64,000 bases of DNA from contig CALZFC010000040.1 of NCBI GenBank assembly GCA_945643635.1, positions 2,319,501-2,383,500 on the forward strand. Direction: 5' to 3'. The position numbers and the translations under genes were made by a program. Positions 37,195-47,627 of the stretch are shown in pieces (the stretch's first letter is position 1; each line of letters opens with the position of its first letter). Below the pieces are notes generated by a model that was given only the letters and a program-made list of their open reading frames with translations, searched no databases and had not been told where the DNA came from. This DNA comes from Allodiplogaster sudhausi. Taxonomy: Eukaryota > Nematoda > Chromadorea > Rhabditida > Diplogasteridae.

Positions 37195-39582
37195 GAAGGC
37201 TATCTCTTAATTTGTTTTCATCCTTTCGCATCAACGCCGGAAATTATTCAGTTCGGCTTTATCCACAAGAACTATGAGAGAGTAATATCTTTATTTGTCA
37301 AAATACCGGTGCATTTACTCTGATGATCTCGTCGATGTAATCGTAGCCAACCATTGCATTCTCTGGAATAAAGAATTCCAATACATTATCCAATGAAATT
37401 TGTACGGCGTTCAATAACGTAGTTTTGTAAAATTTCAAACCATATACATATGTATGTACATACATATATACATACATACCTCCTGGAGTTTAAGTATATA
37501 CATATTTCAGAACCTTGAAATTTACTTCTACAGCAGTCGATAGAAAAGAAACAAGATTCTTTAAAAAAAATCTAGAAGGAATGAGAAAGCTTTACATTGC
37601 AAAAATTTCGACATTCTTTTCGACTGGTAGACGTTTCATGTTATGACGATGAATGAGCTGAGATGAGAAAATCGTGATTTTCAACTAGCATTCGTTGTTG
37701 ATAACGTTGTCGAACTCTGAAGTGGCAGTCTTGCTGTGATAATTGATAAGCTGCAAGCCGCTTCGGCTGCTCCGCAGACTCTGAACACCAGTGGCGGAGT
37801 GGTCAAAAAGCAATGTGCTTGCACTGCTTCCGAATGAGAAGAATTTGGCCGATGGCTGACGCAATTCTGATCAGGCGATTCTTTCTTTTCTTCAACATCT
37901 ATAAATAACGGTGACAGCTTCAATCAAATTAGCCTAAGAACTAAATGCACAACATATCTACATATGTATCTCTCGTAAGATTATACAGACATATAATGTA
38001 TTTCGAATAGCATGAAATGTCGATCTTAGAGGCGATTTTATTATTTTTCAGAAATCCGTATTAGAGACTTTGTAGCAGAAGGCTTCATGAACTGATTGTC
38101 GAAAACATATTCGTATTCGTTGGAATTAAATGTTTTCAATTTCAGTGCAACTTATTTTATCATAAGTGAGTGATAAGAAGGCAGATAGCTCTATTGTTAG
38201 CTTGTCTTATCATTTTAATTGCTGCTGCCACTAAACGCCCCTGCAGCTGACGGTAGTAGAAGGTCAGCATCATAATTTCGAGTCCGACTCTGCTCGTCTG
38301 TCTCTCTTGTTGTGATAGCCTACACGGCGCTCCCTCACCGCAATCCTGAAATTACTCGTGGACTCCTCTTAATAGGGTCCACGTTGCGCGGATCTGGACT
38401 GCAATGAGGCAGGGCACAAGGAGGTTTACGACCTTGTAAGAGTCTTCCGGTAGCCACATAAAGACTTTTTATGCAACATAGTGGCAGCCGTATTTCTGCT
38501 ACGACTTCATTCAAACCAAAACTCATGGTGAAACTAAACACCACAGTTATATGATGAATCATTCTCATTTATTTATGCTGTCCTCCTTCATATCTCCCCT
38601 TGATATTTCTTCTTTAACTGATGAAAAGAACCAAATAAAAACACAATGACGTACAACACAAAATGCACAGATGGAGAAAGGGAGAAGGAGTTCGAAAAAC
38701 CAAAAGAGAGAGTGATAAGAGGGGACCAGGCGCTACAATAAGCAGCTCATCTTGGAACGCCAACCCATGTGCACATCAAAGGCATAACGTCACTTTCATG
38801 AAGAGAGCACTAATCAAAATGTCAACACGCCACTGATTTGCTATCGTATCTTATTCTTTTTCAAAACATAATCAGAATTTGGTTCTTCCAAAAATGCTAC
38901 GCATATACGTATGTACTTTACAAGGAATGCACCGTGTAAGCAACCTTCTTTGAGTCTTACTACGACAGGCTCGACAAATTGAGTACTTACTTCCCCTCAG
39001 GAAAGACGTGACATCTGCAAAGGCCACCAAACAAGCAAGCAAATATGTACATACATATATATATATATATACATATGTATGTATCTAAAAGAAATAAAAA
39101 TCCACATCTATCTGTTATATTTCCGATTAAATTCTACAAACATATCTAAAGGCAAATTTATACTTTATATATCAGAGTTGGACCCATATTCTAGCAGGAC
39201 GCAGTTTGTTCTCTAACACGAGAGAGTGACCAACCTTGAGAGAGGAAAATTGTGTAGAAAACCTTAACTCTCTTTTACTGAAGCATGAATTGGACCCATT
39301 TTAAAATGATAAAGTCGGCAACTTTTTACGAAACTGGTGCCAGATTTGTCAAGATTAATAGCACGGCAGATTAAGAAATGGAATGATTGACCGTAGACGG
39401 GTTAACATCAGGAACAAGATAAGCAATGTCACTACTATGTGTCTCCTTGAATAGTTAGATGTCTGCGTGAAAGATTTCTTGTGCTAGAATATGGTAAGAT
39501 TGGGAGGGAAAGAGGAAGGAAGGACACGAAGGAATGCGACAGCGGATTCGCACGTCATGGGGCCAGCAGCCGGAGCAGGCAG
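37195..39582. other. Intergenic, no gene seen
   Basis: About 2.4 kb of AT-rich DNA with TATGTACATA-type microsatellites at 37,440-37,480 and 39,045-39,085. I saw no recognisable exon. Several GATA sites occur (for example near 38,170). Confidence 0.6.
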
Positions 39583-39622
39583 CATAAAAGGTGGCAGGTT
39601 TCTTCCTTCGCAGACTGATAAG
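39583..39622 (+). promoter_or_regulatory. TATA-like box plus GATA site (P450)
   Basis: CATAAAAGG at 39,583 and CTGATAAG at 39,615-39,622 are 32 bp apart. They repeat the arrangement at 36,471-36,508 and lie about 230 bp before the P450 start. The sequence suggests intestinal expression under a GATA factor. Confidence 0.45.
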
Positions 39623-39845
39623 CCTTCAGAAAGGGGCACTACAGTAGCAGCCCGCCCCACGCTGGGCCGGGAGACGACATTCAACTTTGGCTTCTAGATT
39701 CTAGACTCTGCTCGCCAATATTCAAAGTCTTTATCGCCAAGTACATAGAACCAGTGAGAATTCAGCGCGCTTTTGAAAATCGTGCAAGCACTTAGTTATT
39801 TGAATTTATTTATTCGTATAGAGTAAGCGACGCTCTTCCCTCGAG

Positions 39846-40175
39846 ATGCTCTCTCCGCTGCTTCTCGTGGCTGTGGTGGCACTCGTCTACTACATCTTCA
39901 ACTACTACCGCTACATCCGTCGCTATCCCCGCGGCCCCTGGCCGCTTCCACTCATCGGAAATATCCACCAGGTCAGACATTTTTTGGACACAATCAAAGA
40001 TTTTGCATGCATGAATGGATTTCAGCTGAACATCAAAGCTGTCTACAAGTCATTCGAAAAGATGGCCGACAAACATGGAAACGTCTTCACTGTATTCCTT
40101 CCTAATCCAATGGTCGTCCTCGCTGACTTCGCCGCAGTCAAGGAAGCTTTCGTCACGAAGGGTATGAAGAGCGAG

Positions 40176-40219
<44 letters not shown>

Positions 40220-42958
40220 TAGATAGATAAAGTCCTAAAAAAAGAATAGAAATTTGAAGGGGAATGCTTCGTTGGCCGTCCTCAAGGCCGCGTCGTGTCT
40301 CTCCTCGGCTATCTCCCCAACGGTGGCATCATCAACTCGACAGGCTCGATGTGGAGAACTCAACGGAGAGCTGCTCTCAACATTCTGCGAGACTCTGGAA
40401 TGGGCAGCAATCTCATGGAGCAGCAGGTTATTCTCATTCTTTTTCTCTTCTCTTATTTCATATTTTTCTAAGTTTTTATTTTCAGAAAAAGTTAAAAGAA
40501 CAGTTCTCCTTTGAGGTAAACGAGTCGATTGTGGAATTCTTGCGCAATCTGGATGAGATGAAGAACAAAGAGCGAGTTGACATGAGATGGCCGATTCAGG
40601 TTGCTCATCTTCCTACTTCTCCTCTATCTCATCCTACATTTTCATTCTTATGTTGTAAACATTCGTCTAGCATAAAAAGTGTGCAGATCATGATTGCGAA
40701 CATCATCAACGAAGTGACATTCGGCTACCGCTACAAGTACGACGACTGCGATCGACTCATCGAATACGTCAACAATGTCGACAAGGTCAGCTTCAGCTCA
40801 TATCATGAAGTCAACTCTTGAAATGCATTTCCATAACAGTTGAGTTGTCTTTAGTTCTTCGAAGACATCACAACATCTCCCACTTTCCTTCTGGGCCTCC
40901 ACTACCCGTGGATCATCGACCTCCCGATAGTGCGCAAATACGCATACGAACAGCATCGCACAAACATTGATAATGTTAGTGAGAAATTTTGTATACTCAT
41001 TCATAAAGGCAAACCGAACGGCGTGACAGTTGTACCTCTGAATGGCAGACTCTCATTACAGACGTACGTGTACATCCGCGAAGAGGTGAAGAAGGCACTC
41101 GAGGGCTTCGATGTGGAGAATGACGAGCCTACTTGCTTCGTCCAGGCCTATCGCCAGAAGATGCTCACCAATCCCGAACTCAGGCAAGATATCTAAACTT
41201 TTATCTGATTCGCAGAGAATTTCTTAATAATGTTTCAATGGCTTTCAGCGAGGATCAGATGCATCACGTGGCATCGGACTTCTTCTTGGCAGGACAGGAA
41301 ACAACGGCGACGACTATGAGATGGGCTGCGCTCTTTCTCGCAGACAACCAGGAAGCACAGGCATCTTCAGCATTCATACATTTATATTTTACCTTATCTA
41401 TTTCGTTTCTAATTTAAATTGCTTATTATAATACTTTCTAAGGAACGCATGCGTGAAGAGCTCTCGCGGGTGCTTGGCTGCGACCGATTCGCTACCATGG
41501 CAGACCGGCCTCGTCTTCCATTCAACTGCGCCGTTGTACACGAGGTTCAGCGCATGGCCAACATTGCTGGCCTGAACATTCAACACGTGGCTGTCGAGGA
41601 TGTCGTTGTACAGGTCATCTTTCTATTTGTAGTAATGCATATATTCACTCAAAACGTAATTAACTATATAGCAATCTTTGTTCAGGGCCATCTTATCCCG
41701 AAGGGTTCGTACGTGAATGGCGACATCCACCAGGTCATGGCACGCGACCCGATCTTTGTCCAATCGGAGAAGTTCATGCCTCAGCGATATCTCCTTGAGG
41801 ACGGCGTCACGCTAAACAAGGTCATTTGTTTCTTCTGTTTTATTTTAGCTCGCATTCCTTTTTGGAAAAGAGGGATGCAATTCTCCGGCGCCTGTCTATT
41901 TCCTAGTTAGTAGTGCACATTTATTAGACTATTTTACGGCTCTTATCTTTATTCCATTGTTGATGAAAGCAGGCTGCTTTGCTACATAATATCACAGCAT
42001 ATTTAGCTGCTTCTAATCAGTAAAAGCGCATGATGGCCTTTCCATTAGAGCCTTGTTAGTCTTGCATCAAACCTCCGCCTCTCCCTTCTCTTCCTCCGTC
42101 TCTCCCTTTTCTCCCCTCTCTTTCTCCATCGCTCCCTTCTCTTCCTCCGTCCCTTCCTTCTCTCTCCTCTCTTCCTCCGTCTCTCCCTTTTCTTATTTGT
42201 CTCTCTATTCATTCAAGATTTCACCGTAGTGCCCTTTTCTTCAGCCTGCTAGTAATCGTTTGATGATTCTTCTCTGTGGCAGCGTGACCTGCAGATAAGA
42301 AAAGCGAGCAGGTGAAAAGTCGGGTACTCATTCGAGGAAGACCAGAAAGCACCCGGAGTGATAAGAGTGTTGATAAAGGAAGCTTCTTGCATGGTTAAGA
42401 TGATGCAAGGTAGCATTGCTTAGGTCAGACAAAGATTGCAATAGAACTAGTAACATGAACCGGCTGGAAGATCTTTGCCTATATGTACATTCTATTAACG
42501 AATTGAAAAAGAAAATGTGACAACCGAAACAATTTATAGAAAATGGTGGAGCGTACAATTCCGTATTCGATCGGGAAGAGAATGTGCGCAGGCGAGTCTC
42601 TGGCAAGGATGGAACTCTTCCTAGGTCTCACTACACTCGTCCAGCACTACCGCATTCTGCCACCACTCGACGGTTTGCCACAATTATACCCTTTCATTCT
42701 GTTGAACTAGAATCCTATCTCCATATGTATGTTAGTGAGTTGGGTGGACAGCATACAATTGTTCTGCTTCCAGGCCCCATCAACTACGAGCATGGACCGA
42801 AGGCGATTCTGACTCCGAGTCACACGAACTTCCTGCGGCTCGAGCCGGTGCAGGGTCGAAGCAGAACTCGCACACGCACTCTCAGCCTACTCTCCAGCTA
42901 TGTCCCGGCAGAGAAGACTGAAAAGACAACCACTCGCGAGGAGAGAAGCAAGGCCTAA
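39846..42958 (+). CDS. Cytochrome P450 monooxygenase (microsomal, CYP2-clan-like)
   Basis: This is a complete heme monooxygenase gene in 12 exons. The start at 39,846 opens an ER signal anchor ([14 protein letters not shown]) followed by the proline hinge [12 protein letters not shown]. Next come the C-helix region FVGRPQGR...[18 protein letters not shown], the I helix with [13 protein letters not shown] (41,290-41,330), and the K-helix ExxR as EVQR (41,544-41,555). PQRYL follows. The heme loop is [11 protein letters not shown] (about 42,560-42,600), which has Y where most P450s have F, and the cysteine ligand is intact. The end at 42,958 follows [13 protein letters not shown]. GxRxCxG plus ETT and the N-terminal hinge place it in the expanded nematode detoxification families (CYP14/33/34/35-type). 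Introns 7 (41,184-41,248) and 8 (41,361-41,442) have GC donors. The intron before the heme exon is about 720 bp and pyrimidine-rich. Confidence 0.92.
40174..40215. repeat. (GA)n microsatellite in a P450 intron
   Basis: About 40 bp of GA repeats sit just after the 5' splice site of the second P450 intron. Confidence 0.9.
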
Positions 42959-44177
42959 CCATTTAATTCTCTAACTCTTCTCTCATTCCTTCACTTGCTT
43001 CAATTCCTTATCCGCAGTCTGATGCTACATGTCCATTCTGGATTGTCTTTGTGTGTACGAGTGACCTCTTCCATTTCTGCCGGGTACAACATTCGTTCAG
43101 CTGTTTCTCCATTTCTAATCAATCTCCATTTCTGATATTCTTTAACCTACTCTCAAACTAGTTTTTTCTTAAAAACTAATCTTGAAGATACACAGCTCCA
43201 TCAAACTAAAGAAAACTCATGCACTTAGCACAATACACCCTTATTATAAACAGAACTGATCAGAGCTATCGCTTTCCGTGTGCCAGTAAAGTGAAATTTG
43301 AAGACCTGAGCCATTCCGACACAACATATTCATATCATAGTTTACAGTTTTAACTTGATATTCACACAAAAATAAATGCTTCTGTCATTTGTGGTTATAT
43401 GAAGACTCACATGACTCCCTTTTGTTAGACTACGGGTCTGCAACTCTCGTCTCGCTCCTTCGCATCCGCCAACTCCACTTTAAAGTCTGTTATTTATGAC
43501 CAAGTATAAAAGAAGCGAAAATAAGGAAATACTGCTTAGCGTAATGGTTTGAAGGGACATGTCTAGACACTCTCAAACAGGCACTGACTGATGGCCATTC
43601 TCGGAGAGAGATGTTAGCCGGGCACCAGAGATCATTTGGGCAGCAGTGGCATCTATCGCATCACTGATGGGATTATGCTGATAAGAAAGGAAGCTGCCAC
43701 GAATACAGCTGTATTACGCACATTTTTATGGTGGACTATTATGCAAAATAAGACCGACTATACTCCTGAAATATCGAAATGGATATTCAAATAAAACGGA
43801 TAGATTTACATATTGGCCCATATTTTCCGAATTTGAAGCACTGAATTGTTTAACCATGCAATGCGAGATGATGTTAGATGAGCTGTCCGAGGACCCCGAA
43901 CACAGTTTTTAAAATTGTCGATAGTTTCAAAAAGAGTGCTTCTATTGTTCGATAATCAGGAAACAACATGTGTCTTCTTTACTACAAATTTTAGCATTTT
44001 AATTTAGCATTTTAGGCTGCTCAAAGACACAACAATGTGTCTAACAATAAGCATTCAAAAAAGTGTAATAGATATCACGTGCAATAAAAATGTATATGAG
44101 GACGCTCTGATACATAAAAATCATATATAAAAATAGAGCAAAATTTTCCAACTGAAGGACCAAACTTCAGCATAACC

Positions 44178-44215
<38 letters not shown>

Positions 44216-44749
44216 ACTCTCTATCTCTTTCAGTCAGTTCATTTATCTCTCTTTCTGGTTCTCTCTGTCTCCCACTCACTTATTGTGTACATATCCTCAT
44301 TCTTTCTCTTTAGAGCACACTTTCTATCTGCTTATTTGTGCCTTCCGTTAGCCGTTGGCGATAAAAGGCACTGACGGATGTCTCTGATACGAGTTAGTAA
44401 GCCGCTCACCAAACCAGTTATAACCCACTCTCTGACCAAATCCCAAAGATGTTTGACTTGACCACTCCATTATCACAGGCAAATGACAGCCGCAGGCAAC
44501 CCTGTGACGAGCTTCATTATCTATATAATAGTAGTGAGTGTCCTGAAATTCTTTCTCTAGAAAGAAGAGTTTCACAACACCATTTAATAGCGATTTTATA
44601 CATAGCATAAACCCTTATCTTAGAGACTGCTCTCTCTCTCTCTCTCTCTCTCTCTCGAAATGATTTCTCCCATCTACTTTCGCGCAATTCTCGTCATTCT
44701 TTTATATAGTTTGTTGCTTCTTTAGATTGCCTTCGTCGCTACTTTTCAG
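42959..44749. other. Intergenic between P450 and desaturase; (CT)n runs
   Basis: No gene was recognised. CT microsatellites lie at about 44,181-44,212 and 44,633-44,656. From 44,070 onward the sequence is duplicated at 59,452, so this includes the desaturase promoter. The desaturase ATG follows ACTTTTCAG directly, a good trans-splice or cis-splice acceptor. Confidence 0.6.
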
Positions 44750-46596
44750 ATGACGTTCATAGACGTTCAACACGTAACTGCCGCGGAGGACAATTTTCTC
44801 TCCCCTGACCTAACCAGTATTGCAAAAATGGACGAAGAAGCAGAGAAGGTTCGTGTGAAATTCGGGAAGATTTAAACTCGTATCAGAAATGAACCGCATA
44901 AGGACTCTTTTATGCACAAAAGACAACAAATATTCATAAAAATGATAAGCAAATACAAGAAATTTCTTCGAACAATTAGGGGAAAGAACATAAACGCATG
45001 ACTGCAGGCAGAGCAACGGAGCCTGTCGATAGTGTGGCCTAACGTGTTGGTGCAGGTGGCCCTCCACGGAGGCGCCCTCCTCGGTCTCTATTATGCACTC
45101 ACGTGCGCCATGTGGCAGACCAATCTCTGGAGTTAGACATCCTCTTTAGTTGTTCTAGTTCCGAAGAGAGGATTGCAGTGGTGGCCATGCTTTACTACGC
45201 GTCCACGTCAATCACTGCTGGCGCCCATCGAATGTGGACTCATCGAGCATTCAAGGTCGCCTCTCTTAACTAACTCTTCGCCCAATCTTGCTAACAACGA
45301 GTTATCTTAATAATATTGCTGCACACTTGTATTATGCTCAAAGGCAGTATTCTTATCTCAATAAATCTTTTTTAACTAAGCATTAGATAAATATGTACAT
45401 TTGGCAGGCCAACTGGTGGGTTCGTGCTACATTCATGATAGGATGTACGATGGCTGTCCAGGTTACTGTCAAAATTGTCAACGAAATTTGTTTCTTTAGT
45501 TAGGGAGATTCTTCCTTGTTAGCGGGAATCCTGAGTAAGACACTGTTTCATGCAATACTCTGTCGATAATTGAATGACTGATTAGAATGACGTGATCGAG
45601 TGGGCTCGCGACCACCGCTGCCACCACAAGTGGGCGGACTCGGATGCCGACCCCCACAACATCAACAGAGGCTTCTTCTTCGCCCATGTCGGCTGGCTCA
45701 TGTGTCGCAAGCATCCAAAGGTCTTTCTCTTCCATCTCGGCTGAACAAGAATGAGATGTATGCATGGCAGGTGTCTGAGATGGGCAAGCAGATCGACTTG
45801 TCAGACTTGGAGTCCGACCCCATCCTGCGATTTCAGAGATAGTCAGTTTGCTACTTTCTTCGACAGGTCATGAGAACAGACCAAATCTCAGCTACTACGT
45901 CCTCCTGGTGCCCCTCATCGCATTTGGCCTGACGACTGGTGTGCCTGTCTATTTCTGGGGGGAGGACCTGGAGACGGCTTTCTATGTCGGCGCCGTGCTT
46001 CGCCTTGCGCTGCAACTCAACGGAACATGGTAGGCACATTGGGATTGCTTGGAATCAAAAAGGTACTTATGAACATAAACTACATGTGTATATAAAATGC
46101 CATAACTTCCATATTTCGTTGGGGGTTCTTACCACTTAAGCATTGAAGAATGAAGATAATCAAGATGAACTATATTCATATGTACATTTCTATAATCCTT
46201 GTCAATTGCTGATTGTGAGATAAAAGTGAAAATATCAGGCTAATCAACTCGGCTTCTCATATGTACGGCTACCAGCCATTCGACACCAAGATAACTGCCG
46301 TCGACAACTTCGGACTGGCTTGTGCCACCATGGGAGAGGCGTGGCATAACTACCATCATACATTTCCCCAGGCCAGAACTAATAATGACTTTACGAACAT
46401 GCGTTATCTGTCTGTCCAGGACTACCGTGCATCTGAGTACATGTGGAGAGGCAATACAACGGCAATGCTGATCGACTTCCTCGCCTGGAATGGTTGGGTC
46501 TGGGACCGTCGACGCATGTCTCCCAAGGCCATCGAGGCGCAGAAGACGCGTCATGGAGATAAATCCCGGCCCCTCCCTGCGGCCCATGAATTCTGA
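44750..46596 (+). CDS. Stearoyl-CoA (delta-9) fatty acid desaturase, copy 1
   Basis: This is an ER membrane di-iron enzyme that puts the delta-9 double bond into saturated acyl-CoA; its nematode relatives are FAT-5, FAT-6 and FAT-7. Nine exons follow the ATG at 44,750. All three histidine boxes are present: HRMWTH within TAGAHRMWTHRAFK (about 45,210-45,255), HRCHH within DHRCHHKWADSDADPHN (about 45,610-45,660), and HNYHH within GEAWHNYHHTFPQ (about 46,335-46,371). Hydrophobic segments flank them (LVQVALHGGALLGLYYALTC; VLLVPLIAFGLTTGVPVYFWGE). NSASHMYGYQPFD matches the conserved NSAAH.YG..P family motif. A 48-nt intron with a GC donor (46,372-46,419) appears to separate HTFPQ from DYRASEY, which are adjacent in known desaturases. 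Position 46,508 encodes Arg where copy 2 has the family-typical Leu (WDL). Confidence 0.93.
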
Positions 46597-47627
46597 TCCG
46601 TAAACTCCTACAGTGCTTCAAAGCAAGTTCATGATCCTCACGAGCCTCACGAGAAAACTAAGAAAGTAATGAAAGGCAACATATGAATACACATTCCCCA
46701 GTGGTAAGGTGTCTTCTTTCTCGCATCTCGCTCTCATTAAGCGTTGCTTGTCATGCATTTTCCCGATATGATTTCTGTACATATGTTGATAGATGGCTCA
46801 CTTCGTCGAAGCGTGAGAAACTCTCCCACCGTCCGTTACATTTCTTTTTACAAATATTTTCCTCTACGCTATCGAAAAGAGTATAAAGAGGCACAACATG
46901 TATCCGCCTGGATGTTTACACGTAATGGCAACCAATGCATATGGTTGCTTTGTCTGCTCTGCTTTATTTCGCAACACTGGGAAAGCATTTCGATACGACT
47001 TACAAGGAATTTTTTTTCTTTTTTAAATTTCCACGAACGATAGCTTCTCGGCAAAATATGTATGGATTTACAGTTCAATAGGTCTTAGTTCATCATTAGT
47101 TGTTTGTATATATGTACATACTTGATAACTTGTCAAACGCCGAGTGGGTAGGTTCCATCGGGGTACGCGTCGTGATCAAAAATTATTGCTCAACCTTTCT
47201 GACATGGTCCCGGTTCAACTAACTGAAGTTCTCATTGTCTACTTTGCTCGGGAATCTCAAGATATTGATAGAAAGTTCTCCCATAGTTATAAAAAATACT
47301 CTGAAAAATGATGTTTGAAAATGTACTGAAGTTAGAAAATACGGAGATATTGAATAGTTTCACATTGTTTTACTCCTTGTATAAACAACTGACAATTCTT
47401 CAGTAGGCGGCCTAAGCCGTGTTTTAACAATAAGCAATTGCAAATTCAAAGAAGTAAACCTTCACCTGTTTCAATCATCCTTGGTTTTTCCTGTAAACAT
47501 CCTGGTTAGTGAATGAATTTAGTTCCTGATAAACAGAAAGTGCAAATGATATTCATTTACATCATGTTATGAATTCATTTCGTGCAGTATTCGCTGGTTT
47601 CTCTCCAACAGTCGGAGAGAAGGACCA
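46597..47627. other. Intergenic between desaturase and Sre-like gene
   Basis: About 1 kb without a recognisable exon. It is duplicated at 61,975-63,006. Confidence 0.6.

Noticed and set aside
44348..44608. 86-codon minus-strand frame, duplicated at 59,732
   Set aside because: Present twice only because of the segmental duplication; it lies in the desaturase promoter region with no recognisable protein.
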